DNA from: an uncultured Oscillospiraceae bacterium
Lineage (GTDB): Bacteria > Bacillota > Clostridia > Oscillospirales > Oscillospiraceae
Assembly: GCA_958426425.1 (NCBI GenBank)
Contig: CATZYY010000010.1
Span: forward strand, 1 to 34,117
Reading direction: 5' to 3'
DNA: 34,117 bases
Shown: positions 7,866-15,131 of the stretch, one piece after another
How positions within the stretch are numbered: position 1 is the stretch's first letter
Layout of the letters: the number at the start of each line of letters is the position of its first letter
Notes under the pieces: generated by a model
The model's input: the letters and a program-made list of their open reading frames with translations, nothing else
Databases searched by the model: none
What the model was told of the DNA's origin: nothing
Position numbers and translations under genes: made by a program

Positions 7866-9122
7866 ATGGAATTTGGCATTCAGACCCTGGACGACTACCA
7901 GGTAACCGGAAAGACCGTGCTGTGCCGGGTGGACATCAACCAGCCGGTGGACAGGGCCACCGGTACCCTCCGCTCCACCGCCCGCATTCAGGCCTGCGTC
8001 CCCACACTGCGGGAGCTGTCTGACAAGGGGGCCCGGGTGGTAATCCTGGCCCATCAGGGCAGCGACATCGAGTATAAGAATTTTTACACCACCCGGCCTC
8101 ACGCCGCGGTGCTGACGGAGCTGCTGGGCCGGCCGGTCCGCTTTGTGGACGACGTCTGCGGCCCCGCGGCCCGGGAAGCCATCCGGGAATTGAAGGACGG
8201 AGAGCTGCTGCTGCTGGACAATGTACGCTTTATGGCGGAGGAGCAGACCCTCTTTGAGACCAACCTCCGCCTGACCCACGCCCAGCAGGCCCGGACGCAG
8301 GTGGTAGAGAAGCTGGCGCCTCTGGGGGACCTGTACGTGTGCGACGCCTTTGCCGCCGCCCACCGGGACCAGCCCTCTCTGTGCGGGTTTGAGCAGGTGC
8401 TGCCCTCCGCCATGGGGCGGCTGTTCGAGCGGGAGTACACGGTCATTTCCAGGCTGATGGAATCCCCTGCACGGCCCTGCACCTTCGTGCTGGGCGGCGC
8501 CAAGATCTCCGATGCCTTTTTGATGATGGAGACGGTGCTGCAAAGCGGCGCCGCCGACCGATGCCTAACCGGCGGCCTGGTGGGAAACCTCCTGCTGCTG
8601 GCCAAGGGTGAGGCCGTGGGCAGCGGCACCGCGGAGCTGATCCACACCCTGGGCTACGACAGCCTGCTGCCCAAGGCCAAGGCTCTGCTGGAGCGGTATG
8701 CCGGGAAGATCGACCTGCCCACGGACCTTGCCTGGGTGGAGGATGGACAGCGCCATGAGGCGCTCTTGGGTGCCCTGCCGGAGGCGGCCGCCGCCCGGGA
8801 CATCGGTACGGAGACGGCAAGACACTACGAGCAGGTGATCCGGGACTCCGCCACGGTGTTTGTCAACGGCCCCATGGGGGTTTTTGAGGAGGAACCCACG
8901 GCCCTGGGCACGAAAACCGTGTGGACCGCCTTGGGCGACACGGCAGGCTACACCGTGGTGGGCGGTGGAGACAGCATCACCGCTGCCGCCAAGTTTGGTC
9001 AGACGGAGCGGATGGACTATATCTGCACCGGCGGAGGCGCCCTGATCCGCTTCCTCTCCGGCGAGGAGCTGCCGGTGGTGAAGGCCCTGCGGGAGGCCGC
9101 CTGCCGGGAGACGAAAGGGTGA
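7866..9122 (+). CDS. pgk: Archaeal-type phosphoglycerate kinase
   Basis: 418-aa kinase matching archaeal PGK rather than the ~395-aa bacterial form. Diagnostic stretches: VLCRVDINQPVD (bacteria have RVDFNVP), VVILAHQGSD (bacteria have SHLGRP), and LLLDNVRF. The substrate and nucleotide parts are intact: GGAKISDAF, NGPMGVFE, VVGGGDSITAAAKFG and CTGGGALIRFLSGEELP. The expected reaction is transfer of phosphate from 1,3-bisphosphoglycerate to ADP. AGGAGG lies 9 bases before the ATG. It starts 33 bases after GAPDH and stops 4 bases before LarA, so the three form one transcript. Pairing with the matching archaeal-type GAPDH indicates the two were kept or transferred together. Whether the substrate is still the C3 acyl phosphate is not visible. 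Confidence 0.88.
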   Translation: MEFGIQTLDDYQVTGKTVLCRVDINQPVDRATGTLRSTARIQACVPTLRELSDKGARVVILAHQGSDIEYKNFYTTRPHAAVLTELLGRPVRFVDDVCGPAAREAIRELKDGELLLLDNVRFMAEEQTLFETNLRLTHAQQARTQVVEKLAPLGDLYVCDAFAAAHRDQPSLCGFEQVLPSAMGRLFEREYTVISRLMESPARPCTFVLGGAKISDAFLMMETVLQSGAADRCLTGGLVGNLLLLAKGEAVGSGTAELIHTLGYDSLLPKAKALLERYAGKIDLPTDLAWVEDGQRHEALLGALPEAAAARDIGTETARHYEQVIRDSATVFVNGPMGVFEEEPTALGTKTVWTALGDTAGYTVVGGGDSITAAAKFGQTERMDYICTGGGALIRFLSGEELPVVKALREAACRETKG

Positions 9123-9126
9123 GGAC

Positions 9127-10377
9127 ATGAAGCTGGAACTGGGATTTGGACAGGGGACCCAGCCCCTGGAGATACCGGACCGGAACGTGATGGGTGTGCT
9201 GGAGCCCAATCCGGTGCCCGCCGGTCTCACCGGCACGGCGGAGGTGGCCCGGGCTCTGGCGGAGCCCATCGGAGCGCCGCCGCTGCGGCAGGTGGTGCGG
9301 CCCGGGGAGACCGTGGCCATCGTCACTTCCGACATCACCCGTCCCTGCCCCACGGCCAAGATCCTGCCGCCGGTGCTGGCGGAGCTGGCCGCCGGCGGCA
9401 TCCGGCGGGAGGATATCACGCTGGTGTTCGCCCTGGGCTCTCACCGCCCCCACACCGAGGAGGAGATGCGCCGTCTGGCGGGGCCGGACTATGATACCCT
9501 CCGCTGTGTGGACAGTGTGGGCGACTTCGTCCACCTGGGTGAGACCCGCCGGGGCACCCCGGTGGACATTGTCCGGACGGTGGCGGAGGCGGACCGGAGG
9601 ATCTGCCTGGGCAACATTGAGTACCACTACTTCGCCGGCTACTCCGGCGGCGCCAAGGCCATCATGCCCGGCGTGTCCACCCGGGCGGCTATCCAGGCCA
9701 ACCACACCATGATGGTACTGCCGGAGGCCTGCGCCGGTCATTTGGAGGGCAATCCCCTCCGGGAGGACATTGAGGAGGCTGCCGCCATCTGCGGCGTGGA
9801 CTATCTGGTGAATGTGGTGCTGGACGCCCACAAGGAGATCGTCAAAGCCGTGGCCGGCGATGTGACCGCCGCCCACCGGGCGGGCTGTCGCTATCTGGAT
9901 GGGCTGTATCAGGTGACCATCCCCCATCGGGCGGATATCGTGGTGGTCAGCCAAGGAGGCGCCCCCAAGGATCTGAACCTGTACCAGACCCAAAAGGCCC
10001 TGGACAACGCCAAGCACGCTGTACGGCCCGGCGGCACCATTGTGCTGGTGGGCTCCTGCAAGGAGGGCCTGGGCGAGGCTACCTTCGGCCGCTGGATTCA
10101 GGAGGCTCAAAAGCCCTCGGACTTGACAGACCGGGTGCAGCGGCACTTTGAGCTGGGCGGCCACAAGGCCGCCGCCATCGCCATGGTATTGGCCTCGGCG
10201 GAGGTGTATCTGGTGTCGGAAATGGACCCGGACCTGGTGCGCAAATGCTTCCTGGAGCCCTTCGATACCGTCCAGGCGGCCTTTGACCAGGCCTTTGCCC
10301 GGCTGGGCCCGGAGGCGAAGGTGCTGGTGATGCCCTATGGAGGCTCTACCCTGCCCCGAGTGGCAGAGGGCGCATAA
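9127..10377 (+). CDS. LarA-family nickel-pincer racemase/epimerase
   Basis: 416-aa protein of the lactate racemase LarA (DUF2088) family. LarA interconverts 2-hydroxyacid stereoisomers by hydride transfer through a covalently bound nickel-pincer nucleotide. The key positions align with Lactiplantibacillus LarA: H106 in GSHRPHTEEE (LarA H108), H167 in EYHYFAGYSGG (H174), K177 in GGAKAIMPGV, the cofactor-anchoring Lys (K184), and H193 in QANHTMM (H200). SDITRPCP near 68-75 is also conserved. Cofactor genes larB, larC and larE are not in this window. Homologues act on lactate, malate, phenyllactate, gluconate and others, so the substrate is open. The GTGAGGA ribosome site overlaps the pgk stop. 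Co-transcription with GAPDH/PGK suggests a glycerate- or sugar-acid-like substrate (inference). Confidence 0.87.
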   Translation: MKLELGFGQGTQPLEIPDRNVMGVLEPNPVPAGLTGTAEVARALAEPIGAPPLRQVVRPGETVAIVTSDITRPCPTAKILPPVLAELAAGGIRREDITLVFALGSHRPHTEEEMRRLAGPDYDTLRCVDSVGDFVHLGETRRGTPVDIVRTVAEADRRICLGNIEYHYFAGYSGGAKAIMPGVSTRAAIQANHTMMVLPEACAGHLEGNPLREDIEEAAAICGVDYLVNVVLDAHKEIVKAVAGDVTAAHRAGCRYLDGLYQVTIPHRADIVVVSQGGAPKDLNLYQTQKALDNAKHAVRPGGTIVLVGSCKEGLGEATFGRWIQEAQKPSDLTDRVQRHFELGGHKAAAIAMVLASAEVYLVSEMDPDLVRKCFLEPFDTVQAAFDQAFARLGPEAKVLVMPYGGSTLPRVAEGA

Positions 10378-10392
10378 TGGATACGGTCCCCA

Positions 10393-10421
10393 AGGCCCCG
10401 GAGCAATGGCTCCGGGGGCCT
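10393..10421. terminator. Hairpin downstream of LarA, left copy of a duplicated terminator
   Basis: Stem around CCCGGAGC / GCTCCGGG with loop AATG and one bulged base. It lacks a T run. The 20-base core is identical to the core of the terminator at 10584-10611. The two copies flank the intergenic repeat at 10422-10578. Confidence 0.65.
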
Positions 10422-10578
10422 CAGCGTGTCGAAAAGACTTTTTCGACACGCTGAACAAGTTTTTTGAACCTTTAAAAAGTTTCAAAAAACTTATGATTGA
10501 AAACGAGAGGAACCCCTCCTGGGTTCCTCTCGTAGCTCTCTTCCTTCCCGTCGCGCAAGTTTTCCTGCTTTTTCGACA
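10422..10578 (-). repeat. Three-hairpin intergenic repeat, copy A (inverted)
   Basis: 157-base element in the opposite orientation to copies B (13772) and C (18017). It holds three stem-loops: CAGCGTGTCGAAAAG with its complement, AAGTTTTTTGAACC with GTTTCAAAAAACTT (partial pairing), and ACGAGAGGAACCC with GGGTTCCTCTCGT. Its ends carry an 11-base inverted repeat, TGTCGAAAAAG (imperfect at one end). There is no coding capacity, so any mobility would depend on another enzyme. See the findings for the family. Confidence 0.85.
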
Positions 10579-10583
10579 GTCTC

Positions 10584-10615
10584 AGGTCCCGGAGCAATGG
10601 CTCCGGGACCTTTTC
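10584..10615 (+). terminator. Intrinsic terminator of the GAPDH-PGK-LarA operon
   Basis: Perfect 12-bp stem AGGTCCCGGAGC / GCTCCGGGACCT with loop AATG, followed by TTTTC. It is the right-hand copy of the duplicated hairpin flanking repeat copy A. Confidence 0.88.
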
Positions 10616-10646
10616 AGTATCTGCTCCGCGGCTTTTATGCCGCCGC

Positions 10647-10675
10647 TTGCGAGCCGGGGCGGGACATGGTATGAT
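10647..10675 (+). promoter_or_regulatory. Promoter of the GTPase-NYN / LspA-like pair
   Basis: TTGCGA (10647-10652) and TATGAT (10670-10675) with a 17-bp spacer, 32 bases before the start codon. Confidence 0.6.
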
Positions 10676-10707
10676 ACGGGAAAAGCCTGATTCGTTGGAG
10701 TGAGAGC

Positions 10708-13347
10708 ATGAAGAAGCTGGTCATGGGCATTCTGGCCCATGTGGACGCGGGAAAAACCACCTTATCCGAGGCGCTGCTGTATGAGAGCGGCGTCATTCGC
10801 CGCCTGGGTCGGGTGGACCACAAAGACGCCTTTTTGGATACGGACGCCATGGAGCGGGAGCGGGGCATCACCATCTTTTCCAAGCAGGCGGTGCTGCCTC
10901 TTGGGGACACGGAGGTGACACTGCTGGACACCCCCGGCCACGTGGATTTCTCCGCCGAGACGGAGCGGACGCTGCGGGTGCTGGACTGCGCCGTGCTGGT
11001 CATCAGCGGCACCGACGGCGTTCAGGCCCACACCCGGACGCTGTGGCGGCTGCTGGAGCGGTACGGCGTGCCGGTGCTGCTGTTCGTCAACAAGATGGAC
11101 CTGGACGGGGCGGACCGATCGGCAGTGCTGACGGAGCTGAGGCAGCGGCTGAGCGGGGGCTGTGTGGACTTCGGCGCCCCACCGGAGCAGATTGCCGAGG
11201 AGGCCGCCATGTGCGACGAGGCGGTGTTGGAGCAGTTCTTGGACAGCGGCTCTGTGGCCGACGAAGAACTGCGGCGGCTGGTGGGGGAGCGGAAACTGTT
11301 TCCCTGCTGGTTCGGTTCCGCTTTGAAATTAGAGGGCGTGAAGGAATTTCTGGAGGGCCTGGTCCGGTATGCCCCCCGGCCCGCCTGGCCGGCGGACTTC
11401 GGCGCCCGGATCTACAAAGTCTCCCGGGACGCCCAGGGCGCCCGGCTGACCCATCTGAAAGTCACCGGCGGCACCCTGCGGGTGAAAGAGCTGCTGCGGG
11501 GACCCGGCAGCACCTGGGAGGAGAAGGCGGACCAGCTGCGGATCTATTCCGGCAGCAGGTTCAAAACCGTGGAGGAGGCCCCCGCCGGGACGGTGGTGGC
11601 CGTCACGGGATTGAGCCAAACCCTGCCGGGGGAGGGCTTGGGCTTTGAGGGGCAATGGACCGGGCCGGTGCTGTCCCCGGTGCTGACCTATCAGGTGCAG
11701 CTGGCGGAGGGCACGGACCCCCACACCGCTCTTTTGAAGCTGCGGCAGCTGGAGGAGGAAGACCCCCAGCTTCACGTGACCTGGAGCGAGGCAGCAAGGG
11801 AGCTGCGGGTGCAGCTGATGGGCGAGGTGCAGCTGGAGATCCTGGGCCGCCTTTTGAAAGAACGGTTCGGCCTGGAGGTTACCTTCGGCACCGGGGCCAT
11901 TTTGTACCGGGAGACCATCGCTGCTCCGGCCATCGGCATCGGGCACTTTGAGCCCCTGCGCCACTATGCCGAGGTCCATCTGCTGCTGGAGCCCCTGCCC
12001 CGTGGCAGCGGACTGGTATTTGCCTCCCGCTGCTCCGAGGACCAGCTGGACCGGAACTGGCAGCGGCTGATTTTGACCCACCTGGCGGAGAAGGAGCACC
12101 TGGGGGTGCTGACCGGCTCCCCCATCACGGATCTGAAAATTACCCTTTTGACAGGCCGCGCCCACGACAAGCACACCGAGGGCGGCGACTTCCGCCAGGC
12201 CACCTACCGGGCGGTGCGGCAGGGGCTCATGTCGGCCCAAAGCGTGCTTCTGGAGCCCTGGTATGCCTTCCGGCTGGAGCTGCCCGCCGCTCAGGTGGGC
12301 CGGGCCATCAGCGACCTCCAGCGGATGAACGGTGAGACGGACCCGCCGGAGACGGTGGGAGAGGAAGTAGTCCTCACCGGCGCTGCGCCGGTGGCAGGCC
12401 TCCGGGACTACGCCCGGGAAGTCACCGCCTATACCCGGGGGCAGGGGCGGCTTCTGTGCCAGCCGGGAGGGTACCGTCCCTGCGCCGACCAGGAGCGCAT
12501 TGTGGAGGCCATGGGCTATGACCCGGACCGGGACGTGGAGAACACGGCGGACTCGGTGTTCTGCGCCCATGGGGCGGGCTACAACGTCAAGTGGGACCAG
12601 GTGCCCGCTATGGCCCACGTGTCCAGCGGAATTTCTCTGGATGAGGACGAGGAGTCGGAGGACACGGCGCCTCAGCCCCGGCGGGCCATGGACTATGCCG
12701 GGACCATGGCCCAGGACAAGGAGCTCCAGTCCATCTTCGAGCGGACCTACGGCCCGGTGAAGCAGCGGTCCTTCCAGCCGCCGCCCAAGCCCCGGCGTCC
12801 GGTATCAGAGGAAGGTGGGGACAAGCGGTCCATCCCGCCCCGGCCCACAGGGCCGGAGTACCTGCTGGTGGACGGCTACAACATCATCTTCGCCTGGGAC
12901 GAGCTGAAGGCCATTGCCCGGGAGAACCTGGACGCCGCCCGAAAGGCGCTGTGCGATCTGCTCTGCAACTACCAGGGCTACCGGAAGTGCCGGGTCATCC
13001 TGGTGTTTGACGCCTACAAGGTCAAGGGCGGACAGGGCAGCGTGGAGAAGTATCACAACATCCGCCTGGTCTACACCAAGGAGGCGGAGACGGCGGATGC
13101 CTATATCGAGCGGGCCACCTATGAGATTGGCAAGCACCACCGGGTGCGGGTGGCCACCTCCGATGGGCCGGAGCAGCTGATCATCCTGGGCCACGGCGCC
13201 CTGCGCCTGTCGGCCTCCGCCTTCCGGGCGGAGATGGAGGAGGTACAGGGACAGATTGCCGACGCCCTGGAGCGCAACAACCGTTCCGGCGGTGCCCGGC
13301 CTGTGCGGACCGCGCTGGAGAAGGCGCAGCAGGAGGGAACCTCATGA
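10708..13347 (+). CDS. TetM-like translational GTPase fused to a Rae1/YacP NYN ribonuclease domain
   Basis: 879 aa. Residues 1-230 are an EF-G/TetM GTPase: G1 AHVDAGKT (10-17), G2 RGIT (52-55), G3 DTPGH (74-78), G4 NKMD (128-131), G5 GSA (203-205). Residues about 230-600 follow the TetM domain II-V plan (GEVQLEILGRLLKERFGLEV, EPWYAFRLELPAAQVGRAISDLQ). A joint region has a Cys/His motif DSVFCAHGAGYNVKW (615-629), then a Pro-rich charged linker. Residues 717-879 are a complete YacP/Rae1 domain: YLLVDGYNIIFAWDEL, VIFDA-type LVFDAYK, and TKEAETADAYIER. TetM-type proteins act on the ribosomal A site; Rae1 of Bacillus cuts mRNA in the A site. The fusion therefore suggests GTP-driven delivery of an mRNA nuclease to stalled ribosomes (inference). 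Tetracycline resistance is not implied. ATG 10708 follows GGAGTGAGA. Confidence 0.9.
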   Translation: MKKLVMGILAHVDAGKTTLSEALLYESGVIRRLGRVDHKDAFLDTDAMERERGITIFSKQAVLPLGDTEVTLLDTPGHVDFSAETERTLRVLDCAVLVISGTDGVQAHTRTLWRLLERYGVPVLLFVNKMDLDGADRSAVLTELRQRLSGGCVDFGAPPEQIAEEAAMCDEAVLEQFLDSGSVADEELRRLVGERKLFPCWFGSALKLEGVKEFLEGLVRYAPRPAWPADFGARIYKVSRDAQGARLTHLKVTGGTLRVKELLRGPGSTWEEKADQLRIYSGSRFKTVEEAPAGTVVAVTGLSQTLPGEGLGFEGQWTGPVLSPVLTYQVQLAEGTDPHTALLKLRQLEEEDPQLHVTWSEAARELRVQLMGEVQLEILGRLLKERFGLEVTFGTGAILYRETIAAPAIGIGHFEPLRHYAEVHLLLEPLPRGSGLVFASRCSEDQLDRNWQRLILTHLAEKEHLGVLTGSPITDLKITLLTGRAHDKHTEGGDFRQATYRAVRQGLMSAQSVLLEPWYAFRLELPAAQVGRAISDLQRMNGETDPPETVGEEVVLTGAAPVAGLRDYAREVTAYTRGQGRLLCQPGGYRPCADQERIVEAMGYDPDRDVENTADSVFCAHGAGYNVKWDQVPAMAHVSSGISLDEDEESEDTAPQPRRAMDYAGTMAQDKELQSIFERTYGPVKQRSFQPPPKPRRPVSEEGGDKRSIPPRPTGPEYLLVDGYNIIFAWDELKAIARENLDAARKALCDLLCNYQGYRKCRVILVFDAYKVKGGQGSVEKYHNIRLVYTKEAETADAYIERATYEIGKHHRVRVATSDGPEQLIILGHGALRLSASAFRAEMEEVQGQIADALERNNRSGGARPVRTALEKAQQEGTS

Positions 13348-13766
13348 TAATCACACTGTTAACGGCAGCTCTGGCCCTGGCGGCCTGTACCGCTGTCCGG
13401 TGGTATCTGGAACGGCCGGACCGCCCGGAACGGTCCGCCCTGCATGGAAAGATCCGCCTGACGACCCTGTGGAACCGGGGGGCGGCCTTTGGCCTGCCTC
13501 TGGGGCGGGCGGCTTTGATGACCTTGTCCCTTCTGGTTTTGGCAGCCACGGCGCTGTTCTGGCGCCGCCGCAACCCCTTTGGCGCCGGACTGGTGCTGGG
13601 CGGCGGGATCAGCAATCTGTGGGAGCGGCTGCGGCATGGCAAGGTGCTGGACTATCTGCGCGTTCCCGCCCTGCCGGGAAAGCTGGGGACGTATGTCTAT
13701 AACCTGGCGGACCTGACCATCTTCCTGGGGGCGCTGCTGCTGGCCCTGTTTCCCCGCAAGAGATGA
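13344..13766 (+). CDS. LspA-like membrane protein with altered catalytic residue
   Basis: 140-aa protein with about four membrane spans that follows the plan of lipoprotein signal peptidase II, an inner-membrane aspartic protease. Family blocks: LWNRGAAFG (42-50, LspA NxGxxFG), GGGISNLWERLRHGKVLDYL (87-105, LspA GGxxGNLxDRxxxGxVxDF) and YNLADLTIFLG (119-129). The first catalytic Asp is Glu94, while the second, Asp123, is kept. The neighbouring Gly of GN is Ser90. It is slightly shorter than typical LspA (150-165 aa). Its ATG overlaps the GTPase-NYN stop (ATGA), so the two are translationally coupled. It may be inactive, altered in specificity or a binding protein; a standard lspA presumably exists elsewhere. 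Confidence 0.75.
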   Translation: MIITLLTAALALAACTAVRWYLERPDRPERSALHGKIRLTTLWNRGAAFGLPLGRAALMTLSLLVLAATALFWRRRNPFGAGLVLGGGISNLWERLRHGKVLDYLRVPALPGKLGTYVYNLADLTIFLGALLLALFPRKR

Positions 13767-13771
13767 CCCCA

Positions 13772-13915
13772 TCGAAAAGGAGGAAGGACTTGCGCAACGG
13801 GAAGGAAGAGAGTTACGAGAGGAACCCAGGAAGGGTTCCTCTCGTTTTCAATCATAAGTTTTTTGAGGGATCAAAAAACTTGCTCAGCGTGTCGAAAAAC
13901 CTTTTCGACACGCTG
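13772..13915 (+). repeat. Three-hairpin intergenic repeat, copy B
   Basis: About 144 bases, starting 5 bases after the LspA-like stop codon. It carries the ACGAGAGGAACCC / GGGTTCCTCTCGT hairpin (13815-13845, followed by TTTT), a shortened AAGTTTTTTGA / TCAAAAAACTT hairpin about 10 bases shorter than in the other copies, and the CAGCGTGTCGAAAA / TTTTCGACACGCTG hairpin. It is in the same orientation as copy C. The left edge is truncated or degenerate (ATCGAAAAGG instead of TGTCGAAAAAG). Confidence 0.85.
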
Positions 13916-13916
13916 A

Positions 13917-13958
13917 GTGGAGCCCCGCGGACTGAACGTCCGCGGGGCTCCACCTTTT
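13917..13958 (+). terminator. Intrinsic terminator after repeat copy B
   Basis: Perfect 16-bp stem GTGGAGCCCCGCGGAC / GTCCGCGGGGCTCCAC with loop TGAAC, followed by CTTTT. It ends the plus-strand operon and directly abuts the stop codon of the converging TauE gene. Confidence 0.9.
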
Positions 13959-14734
13959 CAAGTCAGCAGTTCCCAGGTCATTTTCAAAAACAGCAGGCCC
14001 AGTACCACGAAAATCATCTGCCGCACCTTGCCGCTGCCGCCCCGGATGGCGTATCGGGCGCCGCACCAGTTGCCAGCCACGCAGCAGATCACCGCCGGCA
14101 CCGCCAGCTGCCAGTAGACCTTGCCGCCAGCAATCCATACCAGGGCTGAGGCAATATTGGAGGCCAGGTTGGCGGTTTTGGCACAGCCGGAGGCCGTCAG
14201 CAGGTCCAGCCGCAGCACCAGGGTAAAGGCCAAAATCATGAAGGTGCCGGTGCCGGGGCCGATGAGACCGTCGTAAGTGCCGGTGCAAAGGCCGATCAAG
14301 AGACTTAAAACCGCTTTTTGCCGTTTGTTCCACCGGCCCTCCTCTTTCGACTGCCCCATGTCCCGCTTCAGGACCATCACCGCCGCCGCCACTGGCAGCG
14401 CCGCCAGCACGCAGGCCTGGAGTATTTGCTCCGAACACCACAGGGCCAGCCGGGCTCCCAGAGAGCCGCCGGCCAGGGCGCCTGCCGCGGCCCACACGGC
14501 AATGGACAGTTCCACCTTGCCGTCCCGGAGGTACTTCCAGGCGGCGGTGCCTGTGCCAATGGAGTTCACCACCTTGTTGGTGCCGGAGGCCAGATGGATG
14601 GGAACACCCACAAACAGATAGGCGGGCAAGGAGATCAGCCCGCCGCCGCCTGCCACCGAGTCCACAAATCCCGCCAGGAACAGCATGGGACATACCACCA
14701 GGCACATATGAAAAAAGGAGTCCAACGGTCTCAC
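13958..14734 (-). CDS. TauE/SafE-family membrane exporter
   Basis: About 258-aa membrane protein with 7-8 spans, of the TauE/SafE (sulfite/organosulfur anion exporter, DUF81) family. Family features are the N-terminal GFVDSVAGGGGLISLPA followed by ASGTNKVVNSIGT, and the second repeat GTYDGLIGPGTGTFMILA followed by GCAKTANLASNIAS. The start is uncertain. The in-frame ATG at 14764 is part of the promoter -10 box and so cannot be in the mRNA. GTG 14734, 3-4 bases after AGAGGG, is the best guess; TTG 14725 is the alternative. Members export sulfite, sulfoacetate and related anions; substrate here unknown. Its gene stands alone. Confidence 0.82.
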   Translation of the reverse strand: MRPLDSFFHMCLVVCPMLFLAGFVDSVAGGGGLISLPAYLFVGVPIHLASGTNKVVNSIGTGTAAWKYLRDGKVELSIAVWAAAGALAGGSLGARLALWCSEQILQACVLAALPVAAAVMVLKRDMGQSKEEGRWNKRQKAVLSLLIGLCTGTYDGLIGPGTGTFMILAFTLVLRLDLLTASGCAKTANLASNIASALVWIAGGKVYWQLAVPAVICCVAGNWCGARYAIRGGSGKVRQMIFVVLGLLFLKMTWELLT

Positions 14735-14762
14735 ATTCCCTCTGAAAAAATTCACGCTGCTC

Positions 14763-14791
14763 ATTGTAGCAGATTTTTTCGCCGGTGACAA
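14763..14791 (-). promoter_or_regulatory. Promoter of the TauE/SafE gene
   Basis: Minus-strand TTGTCA (14786-14791) and TACAAT (14763-14768), 17-bp spacer. Transcription should start near 14756, which rules out the ATG embedded in the -10 box as the start codon. Confidence 0.75.
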
Positions 14792-14801
14792 CGGTTATGG
14801 C

Positions 14802-14831
14802 TTGACAAGAGGCAACAGGGCAATGTATACT
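14802..14831 (+). promoter_or_regulatory. Promoter upstream of the glycosyltransferase operon
   Basis: TTGACA (14802-14807) and TATACT (14826-14831), 18-bp spacer. A second TTGACA at 14892-14897 has a weaker TATTGT 16 bases on (14914-14919). The transcript leader would be about 200-290 bases. I see short GC hairpins in it (for example CCCCACGGCGGGG near 15060) but no riboswitch I recognise. Confidence 0.65.
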
Positions 14832-14835
14832 AACT

Positions 14836-14956
14836 GTACTAGTACGATTAATACAATTATATATGAAATTTTTATATTTTCTAAACGGGTATTGACAATG
14901 AAAAAAATTGTGTTATTGTATTAATTGATTAGGACAATGATACAAAAATTTTTGTA
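14836..14956. promoter_or_regulatory. Cluster of palindromes and inverted repeats in the AT-rich leader
   Basis: GTACTAGTAC (14836-14845) is a 10-bp palindrome at the expected start site. ATTAATACAAT (14847-14857) is exactly reversed as ATTGTATTAAT (14915-14925). TACAAAAATTTTTGTA (14941-14956) is a 16-bp palindrome. These look like operator sites around two promoters, but the regulator is not identifiable. Confidence 0.45.
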
Positions 14957-15131
14957 CTCCTTACTGAACTGCGTGGCCTTAAGATGAGGAAGATTTTACA
15001 GAGAATTGACCCGGTCCCCCCGCGGATTTGACGGCGGCAGTGTAGGATGGAAACGGAAACCCCACGGCGGGGTGAAGAAATTTGCCCGCTGAGATCGTTA
15101 TAGAGACAATGGTGCCAAAGGAGGCGCAGCT

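Noticed and set aside
10708..13347. Acquired tetracycline-resistance gene (tetM/tetO/tetW)
   Set aside because: The GTPase part is only distantly TetM-like, shares the local GC-rich composition, has a C-terminal RNase domain and no mobile-element context.
13917..13953. Left partner of a duplicated terminator at repeat copy B
   Set aside because: Unlike copies A and C, the bases left of copy B are the LspA-like gene end and contain no matching hairpin, so no duplication is claimed there.
14957..15131. Riboswitch in the leader of the glycosyltransferase operon
   Set aside because: Some hairpins are present, but no conserved core of a riboswitch class I know could be matched.
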